64,000 nucleotides of DNA from Cyanodermella asteris (lineage: Eukaryota > Ascomycota > Lecanoromycetes > Ostropales > Stictidaceae), in the NCBI GenBank assembly GCA_900618795.1, contig UYJD01000009.1:999823-1063822 (forward strand). The letters run 5' to 3'. The number at the start of each line of letters is the position of its first letter. Position 1 is the stretch's first letter. Positions 1 to 11,666 of this stretch are shown here, piece by piece. The position numbers and the translations under genes are program-made. The notes under the pieces are model-generated. The model worked only from the letters and a program-made list of their open reading frames with translations, had not been told where the DNA came from and ran no database searches.

Positions 1-390
1 ATCCAGCGCGTTATCGATACCAGACGCGTTGAGCGTTCCGGCCCTGCTGCTGCTGCCGGCTCCTCCATCGTCAAGTTGTGACAAGTCCAGCTTGCGAGCG
101 GGCTTCTCGTTCTTCTTCTGTGCGGTCTTGTTGTTCTTGGGCTTGCTGGGCAAGCTGGCCTCTTCGGCTAGCAGTGCCGCCTTCTCGACCTTCTTGCGCT
201 CTGCCTCTGCCTTCTTCGCCTCGGCGTCCTGGGCCTTCTTGTTGGACTTTGCTCCCTGGTCCCATTTCGAGCTTTCGGCCTGTTCGGCTTGTGCGGCTGC
301 CTGGGCTGCTTTGTTGGCGGCGGCCTCGGCTTTCTTTGCGTTGCCGGCCGCCTTCTTGGTGTTCTCGCCGCCTTTTCCTCCTTTGGCCAT
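1..390 (-). CDS. CCDC124/Lso2-like ribosome-associated protein (partial, runs off left edge)
   Basis: The ATG is at 388-390 on the minus strand and the frame stays open to base 1, giving 130 codons without a stop; the 3' end lies outside the window. The protein starts MAKGGKGGENTKKAAGNAKK and continues as a Lys/Ala/Glu-rich helix with many AEKK-type units. It ends at the edge with LNASGIDNALD, a signature of fungal DUF1014/CCDC124 proteins. Known for the family: CCDC124 and yeast Lso2 bind idle 80S ribosomes and help translation restart. The assignment rests on the N-terminal basic helix and the LNASGID motif. No intron is seen in the visible part. Confidence 0.85.
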   Translation of the reverse strand, partial: MAKGGKGGENTKKAAGNAKKAEAAANKAAQAAAQAEQAESSKWDQGAKSNKKAQDAEAKKAEAERKKVEKAALLAEEASLPSKPKNNKTAQKKNEKPARKLDLSQLDDGGAGSSSRAGTLNASGIDNALD

Positions 391-1273
391 GTTGAGACTG
401 ATGTGAGTCTGGAAGCTGGAAAAGTTGAAGTCAAATGTGGTGATGAGGGCCTGTAGGAAAGAAAAAGAACGCTCACGAAAATACGGGGATGTGATTTGGA
501 AATCGGAACCTGAGCAAGTGTGACTATGCGTTTGCCCGCTTTCGAAAGCTGCCCCGCGAGACAGCCTTTGTCTTAGTCAGCCACTTCACTTCACTTCACC
601 AACTCCTCGACTCTGGTTTCTACCTGCGATTGTGGTATCCACCGAGAACAGATAGTGCGGGTGGGACTCTCAAGGAGAGATGCTCGGAGTCGTGTTTTAC
701 TACTCGTGCTCCCAAGAAACGGGCACTCAGCGAGCTTGACCACGTTGTTGTAACGGGCCTGTCAATCATAACGCAAGATCTTTTCTGATACTCATGAATA
801 CAGTATTATCTACCCGCGTCTTTTACGTATCGTGCTGTAAACCAGGTGGTTGTAGCTCTTGTTAAGCAGAGATCCCAAAGAAGCGTAAATCATCATTCGA
901 ACTGTATACATGCAACTCTTTCCACGTCCGGAACACCTTCAACGTTCAACCATTTGGCCATGTTGTCGCTCGACAAACTTACTACAGCGGCCACGTGAGC
1001 AGGCGTGCAGTCTGCTTGCGATGGTCACGACAAAACCAAGTCTCGTCAATGGTCGGCTTGCCTAGCTTGTGCACCCAAAAGCACTCCTCCTCATTCAAGC
1101 AAATGTCGGTCCGTCGTTTCCACCTGCTGATCCCATCACGATTCAGACGAGCGCATTGAGCGTGCAAAGCGTCCTCGAAGTGCAACGGCAGACATCGCGG
1201 GGGATCTCTTGCATCTGAGGTGCGCGTGGGGGGGAACGAACATCGTACCTCAGCTGAAGTCAGGTCGAAGCTT
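391..1273. other. Intergenic, no supported gene
   Basis: Upstream region of the CCDC124-like gene and downstream region of the F-box-like gene. A short CACTT/TTCAC tandem run lies at about 581-600. Short open frames here have no recognisable sequence. Confidence 0.6.
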
Positions 1274-2554
1274 TCAGTCAAGCTGTTCCCAATCACAGGT
1301 ATATAGACGGAACCAATTATGGGTAGCTACGCCCTTGTGGTGGTTGCGGACCTCTTCGAAAATCTCGCGCCAATTGCCATCCGTGAGCGAAACAAGACCT
1401 AGGTCTAGCCTTTTTAAAGTGCCTCGACAGCGGATTAAGAGTTCGCGTAGTGCTCTACCCGACAGCACCACGAAGACGAAGTTCAGGTGCTCGAAATTGC
1501 AGAGATGTTCGACAGGGAGATCTAGTGACGGAGAAGACGACACATGGCCACTCCCCGACCAATCGGTCAACCGCAAAGATTTCAAATTGGGAGCGGTACT
1601 TGGGGCAGTCAATCGCCGCATCAGCATGAAGGCCTCCCGCGACAAAGTTCGCGCTTCCGCAAGACCTTCGCTGGCCTCCAGTATGCTATTGAGCTTGGCA
1701 ATCCGCACTGCCCTTAGTTGTGTAATTAATTTCGAAACGCAGGTGCTGTCCGTCCATTCCAGTCTGTCCGGCAACGGTGTTGGCTCGACGTCCTTGAAAT
1801 CAATGTGCAAAGTCGTCAGTCTTGAGGGCCTGGCACGACCTAGAAGGTTGAGCCAAAGTTCAAGATGATCGTTGGCCTGCCTTATCGGTAGGTCAATGTG
1901 TACGGTGCGAAGGCCCGTGAACCGACCAAGGACGGAGCTCAAGACACGATAAGACAATTGGCGGGATCCTGCCAAAATTTCCGGAAGTCTTTCTTCGAAT
2001 CGTTCCTTTATGAAAGAACCACAATCAAACGCCGGGTCGAAAGAGGAGAAATGTAAGCTTCTCACGAGCGGTGCGTAGTGAAGTGCCAACCAAATTAGGC
2101 GCTTGATGGGTTTCGACTTGCTTCGTGTTTCCGGCCCTTTGGCTTGTCCTCGCTCAGTCCCGAGTTTTCCCACGACCTCGAAACATCGGAACAAAGGCGT
2201 TGCTCCTGCAGCAGCGAACGCCTTGTTGACGAGTCGAAATCTGCCAAGTTCCTGCATCTCAGTCTTTTTTGGCATCGAGATCGGGTCCAGGTCGATGATC
2301 TTGTATAGTTCGTTTGCGATTCTGGTGAGCAATTCCCTACACCTTAGGACATCACCAGGCTTGGGTTTATCTCTGTTGTTGATCCTGGACCATTCCGACA
2401 TGGCATTTGCATTGCTGTGAGTCGCCTTGGCACCTTCTGTAGCCGCACCATCAAGTTCCACTTCGAGTTGCGAGTCGAGGTTCCGAGCACGTTTCGAGAC
2501 TCTCGGTGCAGCTTCATTGGAAGCATCATAGCTGAAGCGCTTCTTTGTCCGCAT
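1274..2554 (-). CDS. F-box-like hypothetical protein
   Basis: Intronless frame of 426 codons from the ATG at 2552-2554 to a TGA at 1274-1276. The frame is open further upstream to an ATG at 2831-2833 (519 aa), but the start at 2554, giving a Lys/Arg-rich N-terminus (MRTKKRF), looks more natural. Around residues 60-115 there is a divergent F-box pattern: a helix with ANELYKIIDLDPIS, then LGRFRLVNKAFAAAGATPLF. This resembles the 'L..LRLVNR.FA..G...LF' core of ascomycete F-box-like proteins. The rest has leucine-rich spacing (for example LTTLHIDF, LKSLRLTDW, LKRLDLGLVSL) suggesting an LRR-like fold. F-box proteins recruit substrates to SCF ubiquitin ligases; that role is inference here. Dothideomycetes carry many such lineage-specific genes. 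Confidence 0.65.
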   Translation of the reverse strand: MRTKKRFSYDASNEAAPRVSKRARNLDSQLEVELDGAATEGAKATHSNANAMSEWSRINNRDKPKPGDVLRCRELLTRIANELYKIIDLDPISMPKKTEMQELGRFRLVNKAFAAAGATPLFRCFEVVGKLGTERGQAKGPETRSKSKPIKRLIWLALHYAPLVRSLHFSSFDPAFDCGSFIKERFEERLPEILAGSRQLSYRVLSSVLGRFTGLRTVHIDLPIRQANDHLELWLNLLGRARPSRLTTLHIDFKDVEPTPLPDRLEWTDSTCVSKLITQLRAVRIAKLNSILEASEGLAEARTLSREAFMLMRRLTAPSTAPNLKSLRLTDWSGSGHVSSSPSLDLPVEHLCNFEHLNFVFVVLSGRALRELLIRCRGTLKRLDLGLVSLTDGNWREIFEEVRNHHKGVATHNWFRLYTCDWEQLD

Positions 2555-4377
2555 TTTGTGCTCTGGATGCGTACTGAGATATTTGGGGGAAGTCTCGTGT
2601 CTGTAATTGCCAGCAATAGGGCTTGCCGGTGCAAATGAGCGGACTGTAAGCTGGTAAGGGTGCCTCCAGAGACGACCTCGTTCGTAGCCTGCCAAGATTT
2701 CGTTGGACACTAAGGTTTCTGAAACAGAAACAAATTCACCGCATACGAGTGAATGGCACGTACAGAGCACGGCGATCTTTTTGGCATTGGTCAGATTATG
2801 ATTGTCGGCAAAGTCGATCTTTAAAGTCCACACATGATTGATGACAACAAAACGAGCCTAGAGTCAGGATGCTGACTACCGCCTGCTTCGTTAAATAGTT
2901 CCTTGAGACGGTAACAGCTGGTGGCGGGGGGGAGCACCTTGAGCTTGAGAGTGAGACTAAAGTAACTTTATGTGCTTGAAAAAGGCACCAGTTCTAAATC
3001 ACGCTGTTGATGTTGCCGCATCGAGGCTCAGCATAGCTGAAACCAGCAGAAAAATGCAATTTCAGAAAGAAAGGAGCTTGTTATCTGCTTTTCAACCCAT
3101 CACCTAGGTGGGAAGTCGCAGGCTCGTAGCACCTGGGTCAATCAAAACAGCATTTGTCAGGTTCAGCCTAGCAAAACATTCATAGCTGCAGGAACGACGA
3201 ACAGGTGCCATGTCTCCTTCTGTCACGACTAGTCCTATTGTCAAAGACGGATAATGTGACCAAAAGAAAGGCAACGGCATGCGCAGAATGACAGGCAGGA
3301 CAAGACCCTCGCTAGAATAAGCACCATTTGGAACAGACATGACTTGTCCAGGCAAATGACGAGTGGGCATCTCGAGCACGGTGAGCATTCATGACTGCCG
3401 AGACTCGCGAGCGGTGGCAGTCAGATATATGATAGAAGCGATCGTATGCCACTTGGCTTCGCTGAAGAAGTCAGCGAGCTGACTAAGCAAACGACGGCGC
3501 CTCAGATGCCGAACGACACATCGTTGCGAGAGGTGCTTGTAATGAAGGACTTCCAGAAATTGTTCTATCAAGCACGCAGCTTCATCGCGTCGCAATTCCT
3601 CATGCAAACACCACCATCAAGTGTCAAATAGGGCGATGGGTGTTGGAAACACATGTCCAGAATAGTGAAATGGATATCTTGAAGCGGTTCTGCGGGTTCG
3701 TGGCAGAGCGAAGTAGAGGATCTCGCGGCGGCCCGTATTCAGTGACCTAAAATGAATGTGAAGCTAGACAAGCCCGAAGTCTAGGTTCGGAAACAATGCT
3801 GGGGCCCTATGAGATATACCCGATGCTGGGGCTGGCTCTAGTTCACCCTCCACCACACTTGTTGCAGTGTAGCAGGCTCTAAGCTCCCAATAAATTCGTC
3901 GTTCACAATAGCTTTGTGACGAAGTACATTCGTGCATTATTTGCGAACTTTTGCGAATAGAAAGCTTCCTGGGCAGTGTGAGAGTTGATTCAAAGCAATT
4001 CAGGCATCGACATGGGGGATCGGTCCAAACTTGCTCGAGTCATTCATTGATCGAAAAAGAAGTGAGGAAGGGAAGAAGTCCAAGGCTCAGTTGTTGTAGA
4101 AAGGCGACAAAAGCCATAGTGCACCCCAGAATTTGCTTTGGCGCCAGGAAGATCGTCCCTACAGCGGACATCTTAGTGGCTCGAGCCGGAAAGTCCACTG
4201 AGCTTCCCTTTAATTTCACTTTCCGAGTGTATCGTGACTTGTGTCGTCTTGCATCATCTGAATATGGGTGTGCGACCACCCGTTTACTACTCACCCGCAT
4301 CGTACGCAAGGGCAATGGAGCAACGTTTCCAGATTCCACCATCATGTTTGACCGATTAAAGTGTGATGTTATCCGCC
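2555..4377. other. Intergenic, no firm gene
   Basis: About 1.8 kb between two minus-strand genes. Small open frames at 3104-3388 and 3389-3607 (minus) and 3446-3631 (plus) have plausible composition but overlap one another and match no family I recognise. They are not called as genes. Confidence 0.5.
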
Positions 4378-5403
4378 TCAGTATTCGAAGAGCCCACCCT
4401 CAAACCCATCACTGTCCTCCCCCTCGCTGCTCGAGATACCAACAGCAGCCATCGCGCCTTCAAAATCGTAGTCCACAACACGTTTCCCAGCAATCGACTT
4501 CTCAATCGCGGCATGAGTCTCCGCACAATGCAAACCAGAGACCTCGACCCCCAGTCCCTCAAACTCTCTGAACGTCTCCACCAAGACCTCGACGACCTTG
4601 CGCAGTTCCCGAGACCAGGTGGGTTTCAATCCACGCCTCAGCGGTTCGGAATAATCCGCCCACGCAGGTTCCACAAAGCTATACCTGTCGTCGGTCATGT
4701 CCAGACAAACCCTGTTCAGTCGCGGGAGGGCGCGGGAGAAGATGCCAGGGGAAAAAAGAGCGCCTCTGTGGTGAAGGCGGTCCGGAGGAATGGTCCCGAA
4801 GAGCTTGATGCGCTTGACTAGCGCGCCGTGGTTGTGTGAGTTGACGCAGTACATGTAGTGAATGAGCGACTCCGTGCCCTCGAAGACCGGTAACGTCGCG
4901 TCGTAGAGCACTGCGACCGCTTCGTCGAACAGACGCCGACACGTATACAGCAGGCTGACACCGCTGTCCGCACATTCCCAGCAGAGCTCTGCGAGCCCCT
5001 CACGATCCTGCGGCTTTCCGCAATCGCGGCAGTTTCCCGGCCGAGGTCCCCCTACGACTAGCAACCGGTCGTGTACGTGGTCGTAATCCTTGAATATGGA
5101 CTTCGGCTTCGGCACCGTAAAGCCTTGTACGGAGAGCTTCTTGTGATAAGTCGGCAAGGTGGATTTATTGGGATTGGGAAACATGCGGAGCTGCCGCCCG
5201 GTGGGGAACCGTGTATTGATCTCGTCGACCTGTCTCGCTTCGAGTTTGGTCGGGCGAGGTTGGGCGACGACGGTTGCTGCTCCAATGTGGCCAATGGCAT
5301 ATCTCCATATGATGTGGCGAATCTCAGGAGGGAGACTAAAGAGGTCTGCGGAAGACATGTCGATGCTCATGCCAGCCACGCAACGTGGTGTGGAAGTTGA
5401 CAC
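4378..5403 (-). CDS. DUF7730/2EXR-like (F-box-like) protein with a paired-cysteine motif
   Basis: Single-exon frame of 341 aa. Residues about 21-38 (LFSLPPEIRHIIWRYAIG) are the typical opening of fungal 2EXR/DUF7730 proteins, which resemble F-boxes. The segment LLYTCRRLFDEAVAVLYDAT (about 151-170) matches the family's second signature, 'LL.TCR....EA..VLY'. Between them lies CRDC (125-128) and CWEC (141-144), spaced C-x2-C-x12-C-x2-C, which could bind zinc. The C-terminus is acidic (SSSEGEDSDGF). Methionines at 1, 12 and 16 all precede the domain; the first is used here, but 12 or 16 are possible. Function is unknown for this family. Confidence 0.72.
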   Translation of the reverse strand: MSTSTPRCVAGMSIDMSSADLFSLPPEIRHIIWRYAIGHIGAATVVAQPRPTKLEARQVDEINTRFPTGRQLRMFPNPNKSTLPTYHKKLSVQGFTVPKPKSIFKDYDHVHDRLLVVGGPRPGNCRDCGKPQDREGLAELCWECADSGVSLLYTCRRLFDEAVAVLYDATLPVFEGTESLIHYMYCVNSHNHGALVKRIKLFGTIPPDRLHHRGALFSPGIFSRALPRLNRVCLDMTDDRYSFVEPAWADYSEPLRRGLKPTWSRELRKVVEVLVETFREFEGLGVEVSGLHCAETHAAIEKSIAGKRVVDYDFEGAMAAVGISSSEGEDSDGFEGGLFEY

Positions 5404-6308
5404 ACGAGGGATCGCATTCCAAAAGCACCAAATAAAGCGTTACCCGAACAAGAAGGCAAGAGAGAAAATATGTCGGACAAGGGTGTGCCGAGTCCTAGCT
5501 TCGTGAAGAACAAATCCGGGCTCAGTTGGCGTTGAGTGCTACTTTAGCTCGTGCCTATCATCCTCAGTCACATTCTCTGGACGTGCCGTGAGTCATGTTA
5601 CCAATCGGCGAGCTTGCAAATAGAGCCATGACATGTTTGCACCCATCTGCTGTGGACGGATTCCTGCATGCAAATCCATCATAGGGAAGGAAATTTGGAC
5701 TCCTTCAGGTCACACGCTGGTAGGGTGTCTGACCTAAGGATGTGCGTGAAACAGCAGCGCCTCGGCCATCCGCACGTTCGTACTCGTATCCGCAACGATC
5801 TCACTCTGGCACATTCATTTCTCCACGCGTTGGAATCTCAAACTACCAGCATGAGTGCTTCCCAGGATCACATCAACAGTACTCAAGGCCGAGGACAAGT
5901 GAAGTCAAGAATAGATTAAAGCATTAGAAAAGATGCCGCTTGCATCTGTATGTACAATAGTTGGTATCTCAACGTTCGCTCTCAAAATATGCACCAATCG
6001 GTGTTATGCAACCAGTTAGTCTTGCTTCCTCTTTTCGAATATACCCAAGGCCATTAATGACCTCTCTCGCTGGTCTTATTCCTAGCTCTCACGCTCGACA
6101 GCAAACGAGGCAAAAGCAGCGCTTGCTAAAGTCTCAACTCAGTTATTCACCCCAACATTCAACAAAACGAAGTCCCGATCCTTCACGGGATAGGCATGGT
6201 TCAAGGTGGTTCAGTGTCCCAGCGCCTGCTCTTCACAGACGTGTAGCGGGTCAATTTCCGCGGAGATCGTTCGCTTGCGGTCCGGCTCAGAGTCGACTTA
6301 CTCGATCT
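5404..6308. other. Intergenic, no supported gene
   Basis: Promoter side of the DUF7730-like gene and 3' side of the large disordered-protein gene. Open frames here are short and unrecognisable. Confidence 0.6.
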
Positions 6309-9300
6309 CTAGTCGTGCAAGCCGAACGCTTTTCTCAGACCCATGAATCTCTTCTTCTGGCCTTTTCGGCCTAGCGGTACACCGTCTGCGCTGAAATGCC
6401 TTTGCCCAAGTGGAGGCCTAATCCCATTGGTCCCGTTGACATGCTCCGCAGTGCTGGGCCTCTGAGTAACAATTGGGCTTTCAGGTAGCGGCCAACTCTC
6501 CGGATCAACACCCTCTTTCAGTAGTCTGGCTTTCTCCTGAGTGTTCTGTCTGCTTATTTTTGGCTTTTGCGGGGTAGATTCGACGCTATCGACGAGATTG
6601 CCGGTATTCTGCCTTTCCAGAAGCGAGCGCTCCAGTGGGGTGTCTTTGCGTGCGAGCGAGTCGCCAGTATCTTTGCCAATTTTGGAGGCGTTTCGCTTCT
6701 TGCGGCCCAGCGATCCAAAGAAGCTGTATCTTTTTGTCAAGCCTGGCTCCTTCGCCGCTGCTTTCTTTTCGGCAAAGGCGGTAACCAGGTCGCTCTGATT
6801 GAATTTCTTCTCTTCGCCAACAGGGCTGTGTGCGGCCTCGGTATCTGCGACATTGGGGACGCTGGGTCTGCGCTCTATGCCAAGGCGTTGTCGTGCAAGC
6901 TCCATCAGACGATCTTCTTCGTTTGCGCTCGTCGCTGGCGTAATGCCTGTCCCAACGGTGCCCGTTGCGTTCGTTTGAATGTCGCTGTCGGAGTCGTCAA
7001 GATCCGGCGAAGGTGCCCGTCCAGCCCTCTTGGGGATGCCTCGAACGGGACGCATGGGCGGCACTTCGTCTTCGTCAGAATCGGCAAATCTGGAGCCAAA
7101 GTTGGACACAGGTACGTCGTCGTCGCCGCTATCGGCACCGAATCTGCTGGCACGAGGTCGAGGAGCCTGTTTCCCTCCAGCGCGGGCGGATTTCTTGAAA
7201 CCCAGGAGACTATGAGTCGGGCTTGGTGGGCGCTGGCCACGTAGACTTGCTGTCCCACTGCTGTTCATTCGCATGCTCATGGGTCTTCCAGACGCAGTGG
7301 TTGACGGCGCCTGACGGAGCGAGCTGCCGAGAGCCATGCTCCGAGGTCTCCCACCGCCGTTAGCACGCATGCTCCGACGCATGCTGACTCGTCCTCCTTC
7401 ACTGGTAACACTAGGAGCGCGCTTGAAGCTGCTGTCACTATCGCTCGAGTCCCTTCGTCTGAGCTTGGGCATCTGTGGTACAAAACTATTACGCTTCGAA
7501 GGTGCTTGACCTGAGGTGCTGGCGAAGCTACCAGATCGCCGGTGCGTAGGTTCTGGGGCCGGGGCTTTGGCATTGCGATCATTTTGAACCTTCACAATTG
7601 CTTGCGCAAGCTGAACGGCGGCATCGTGGCCGGTTGGTGGCGCAGTGGACGAAGCTGCCATGCTCATAGGGCGGTTCTTCTTCGTCAGAGTTCCACGCGC
7701 TTCGGGAATGGCAGTGTTTGTGAGCGCTGCAGCGGCGGCGGCGTTTGGAGATGGCATGCTCTTGCGGTCGAGATTGGCTGGGCTAGTGGTTTTCTTCAAA
7801 GCAGATTTCAAAGGCTTGACTTGAGATTCTGAGCGAGCCGGAGTGCTGGTTGAGCTAGTTGAGCCCGCGACCTTTTGAGGTGGAGGCGTCTCCATCTCCC
7901 TAGCTGGCTCGACAAAGGGGTCTTTCGCACCCGCCTGGCGCGGTCCTCGCTCTATGGCGGGATAGGCTGATGTTTGTGGCAGTGTGACGTCCTCAGCATC
8001 GTCCGCTCCAGCTTTGCGGCGTGCGCTCAGATCTGCCCAATACGACTGCGTCTTAGTCCAGTCGCCAGTCTCCTCAAGGCGCTTGTTAGATCCTGAGGCG
8101 GAAGCATTCTCTGCACGCCTGGGATTGAATGATACAGATTCTGGACCAGAAGGAGCAACGCTCGCCACAGGTGCAGTGGATGTTTGTGCTTTCTCGGGCA
8201 CGACTTGGTCAGCAGGATCAGCCGCTACACTGGCTGGTGCTGTCGAAACCGCACCATCATCCGTCGACTCCGTTACTTTCTGTGGTTTGTTTTCCGCTGC
8301 CGTTGAATCGGAAATAATAGCTGCGCCGTCTTGTCCTGCTGCGTCCCTGAAAGTTGTCGTCTTTCTGCCCTCCTGGCCAACCTGCGCTTCGGCAGCGGCG
8401 GCCGGTGCGACTTCTTTAGGAGGTTCGTCTGTCAGAGGCGGAAGAGCTTCAGCCATCATCGCCGCAGCTGGTTCCTTGGCAGCAATGACAGGACTGTCGA
8501 CAATAGCGTTGATTGATCCAAAGCCGTCGCCTTCCAAAGCGGAGTTCTCCTCCGCGTCACTGTAATGGCTCTCGTCTGAGTCGGACTCGGCTCCAACCGC
8601 TTCGCCGCCAGTTTGCTTGACAACAGCCTCTGCAACGTGTCCAACAGTCGGGATACTTGGATCATGGACAGCAGCAACAGCTTCGGGTTCCGGTTCCGCG
8701 ATCCCAATCTGCGCAGGGCTTGAAGGCTTGACGGGAGACGGAGGTTCATCGCTAGTAGTCGGCTCTGAATGGAAGGGCTCTGTCATCTTAATGTCAACGC
8801 CGGGTGTGCCAGGATCGATCGCAATCGTGGGCACCTCGCCAACAGGCGCTTCATCTTCGGCCTCACGCACCGCCTCCGATCCAGGATCCAAAGCGCTTCC
8901 TGCTTCGCTTGGTGTCTTCTCGCCAGTTGTCAATGCCACGCCCATACCAGCGTCAACAGCGGCCTCGGCCTCATCTTTGCTTCCGACATGCACAACCGGT
9001 GGCGCTTCTTTCTTTCCTCGTACACTTCCGAAACTTGGCAGAGCCGGCGTGGGTGCGTAAGCCTCCTCGCTCTCCTCGGCGTGTTGCGGCTTCTTTTTCA
9101 TGCCAAACCAGCTTCTCTTCTTCTCTTGCGGGCTGAGTACCTGAGGCGAGTCGAAGCTTGTGGATGGGGCCGCAGATGTGCCAATCATGGTCGGCTGGTC
9201 GTCGAAGCTTACGCGGAATTTCTTCTTCATTGCTTGGGTCTCTGATGTCTGCGACATGTTATCAGAGGCCTCACTTGGATTGTAGCCAGGCTGGTTCCAG

Positions 9301-10779
9301 CTGAGACGGCTGCTTGTGGGCCCTGCAGGTGACGGACCGCGAGGTGATGGTGAACCCTTCATAGCACTCTTTCGCGGCGAAGATGACCTCGAAGGCTCGT
9401 GTTTTTGAGGGGTTGTCTCAGGCTGCAGTGAGAAACGTGCTGTTCTGGCTGGACTTGTTGAAGGCTGTCGAGCCGGCTGGGCTGCTTTCGCTGGTGTCGG
9501 AGCGACAGGTCTTGTCGAAAGAGATGCAGTGACTCTTGCAGCCATCATTCGCTCTCGTGCTGGGCTGACCGCAGCTGCCGGAGAAGCCACACTGGCAGGT
9601 GGAGGAGGCTGCTGTTTGGGCTTGAAGCCAGGCTTCCTTCTCTTGATCATTGTTCGCGTGTGAGGATCGAAAACCTCTTCAAACTCCTCTTCTTCAGGCT
9701 CTTCACTGATGCGCCGAGGTAGTGGCATTCTCTGTGGCCGTTGTGTCGGGCTTAGCGGTCTCAGTGACTGGTCCTCGACTGCAGTTCCGGTAGGCCTAGA
9801 ACCCATTGTGCCTGCAGCCAAATGGCTTCCCTCGACACCGGCCAAGTTTCTTCTTCGATGAACAGGCTCGTTTGCGGTTCTTTGGTACTCGTACTCGAGC
9901 TGAGCCGCCTCTCCTCTGGTCAAGGGGCTCGCAGGGGCTCCATTTTGGCGCCTCAAACGCATTTTCGAGGACGTCGGTGAATCGAGGGCTGGACTTAGGG
10001 GCCGGTTGTCCGGGCTCATGGGACGAGAAAAATTTACCGAGTTTCGGTTGAAATTCTGTCTGTCCCCAAGATCGTCCAAATATGACGTCCTTATCGGTGC
10101 TGGTTTCGCTGTTCGTCTTGCGTCGACGCTCGAGAACCTCGCGCCTTTGGAGGGAGTAGGGCTCACAACGCGAGCAGGCGGCTCAACACTTGCTGGTCGC
10201 CGAAATGTCCTCTTGGTCATTAACGACGGAGGAGGAGACAAGGCGCGCGGGAGGGATGGGACTGGCGGTGCGTCTGGGTCGGCCGGAACTTGCTGGCCGT
10301 GCGGTGAAGGGGATCGAAAGGTGCGCGAGGTCATGGACCCATTGCTATCTCGACGAGCTAGTTGAGGTCGACTGTTCTGATAGCTGGTGTTCGAAGTATT
10401 GCTGGAAATGGAACTCCTCCTCAGCATACGCTTCGTTGTGACATTGCCAGGGTCGACGGGTGTAGAAGTCTGCGATCGCAACGCTGCAGCGGCAGCACCA
10501 GCGGCCAAACGACCCGACTCTTGTGTGGCACTGGCTGCCTGGAGGGCGGCGATTGCGGCAGCGGACGTAGGAGGTGCTTGAGCAGTCTATACGAGAAGGA
10601 AAGAATGTCAGTTGGGTGTCATATGCTTGCGCAGCGGTACGTTAGGTGAAAGAATGATGAAAAGCCGGGGTGTTCGATGCGCTCCGCCTCTAGTGTGCAT
10701 GGCTAGTGGGAGCGCGATAGGTACGTACCGACACGACTGAGGCCCTCGAGCCGGCTCTGCTGCGCGAGAAGAGACCCAT
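6309..10779 (-). CDS. Large disordered Ser/Pro/Ala-rich protein (possibly eisosome Seg1-like)
   Basis: Two exons: 10729-10779 (17 codons, MGLFSRSRAGSRASVVS) and 6309-10586, separated by an intron at 10587-10728 with a GTACGT donor and a TATAG acceptor. The join is in frame and gives 1442 aa. The large frame has no ATG of its own near its start; it reads up through an Ala-rich helix to the acceptor, which supports the first exon. The N-terminal 80 residues (Ala-rich stretch, then TTKRMLRRSS and TSRTFRSPSP) look conserved. The remainder is low complexity, rich in Ser, Pro, Ala and Glu, with repeated KKRSWFGMKKK- and RKAFGL-type basic patches and a conserved-looking tail (GLRKAFGLHD). No enzymatic domain or membrane segment is visible. 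The layout recalls Seg1-type eisosome proteins of filamentous fungi; that is a weak inference. Confidence 0.82.
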
Positions 10780-11549
10780 GCTGGCAGATTATGGAAGGGA
10801 AAAATCCCAAGAAGCAGTCCTTGTCTGGGTCCGCGATATGGAGCAAAGGAGCGGCCAGGGTGAGGCGAAGAGGAAAGACAAGACAAGGCTCAAGAGCTGG
10901 TATGCTTGTGTTGTTTCGATGACGCTGCTGGCCGCTCATCAGACACGTTTCTTGGCGCCGGCACGCTCTTCAATCGCCTCGCTCGCAGCTTCGGACGGCC
11001 CTCCCACTTCGAATTCCCATGGCTAGAAGAAGAGATGGCGGAAGGGGCAAAGCAGTGAAGTTGGCGATGTCGCGACGGGCTGTAAACAGGGACGAGCGCA
11101 CGGCCAGCCCCAAGACAAAAACGTTCGGAGAGACGGGAGAAGACAACACGCTTCCTGTTTCGCCCAAGCTTTTTTTTGCTTCAATTTCGTCCAGATCGTC
11201 GTTGCGACTCCACCCACGTCATCGAGTTGATAGGATCTGACAACGTTCTGGCTCTTTTTGCATGAAACATGCCACCCGATACCGTGGATGGCCTCAACAC
11301 GAACCTGTTCAGCTGCTCAGCGACAATGACAGTTCCGAGCGCGGAGGCGTCCTCCAAGCTTTGGCCGCGACTCTGAACCTCTTTCGGTGTGGCCGTCTAA
11401 TTGACGAAACAAATCTTCGTAATTGCTCTCATCATTTGTCGTACTCCGCATCAGAGGCTCACTGGCAGCGGTATGGTTTTCCTCCTAAAGTGCTTCATGT
11501 TTGGCTATTGGTTCAACGGTGCTGAAAGTGTCTCTTATACAATGCTCAG
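10780..11549. other. Intergenic / 5' region, no supported gene
   Basis: Upstream of the two-exon gene starting at 10779. Overlapping short frames on both strands have no family resemblance; this is probably 5' UTR and promoter. Confidence 0.55.
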
Positions 11550-11615
11550 TGTAACGCGGGCACGGGGTGGTTGACTGTGTAGGCGACCAGTGAAGGTCGG
11601 CGTCAAGTCTGAAGG
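11550..11615. repeat. Dispersed repeat, copy A (truncated by assembly gap)
   Basis: These 66 bases are identical to 61746-61811. Identity begins abruptly at TGTAACGCGGG in both places: the preceding bases differ (G here, T there). That is how the end of an inserted element looks. The TG start is compatible with an LTR-type end, but no internal coding region or target duplication is visible, so the class is not determined. The copy runs into a run of N. Confidence 0.85.
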
Positions 11616-11647
11616 NNNNNNNNNNNNNNNNNNNNNNNNNNNNNNNN
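11616..11647. other. Assembly gap (32 N)
   Basis: A run of 32 undetermined bases directly after repeat copy A. The gap probably reflects failure to assemble through the repeat; its true length is unknown. Confidence 0.98.
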
Positions 11648-11666
11648 TTTGTATGGAGGAGAGTGA

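Noticed and set aside
168-476. 102-codon minus-strand frame at the left edge
   Set aside because: Alternative frame of the CCDC124-like gene; the frame starting at 390 carries the family motifs.
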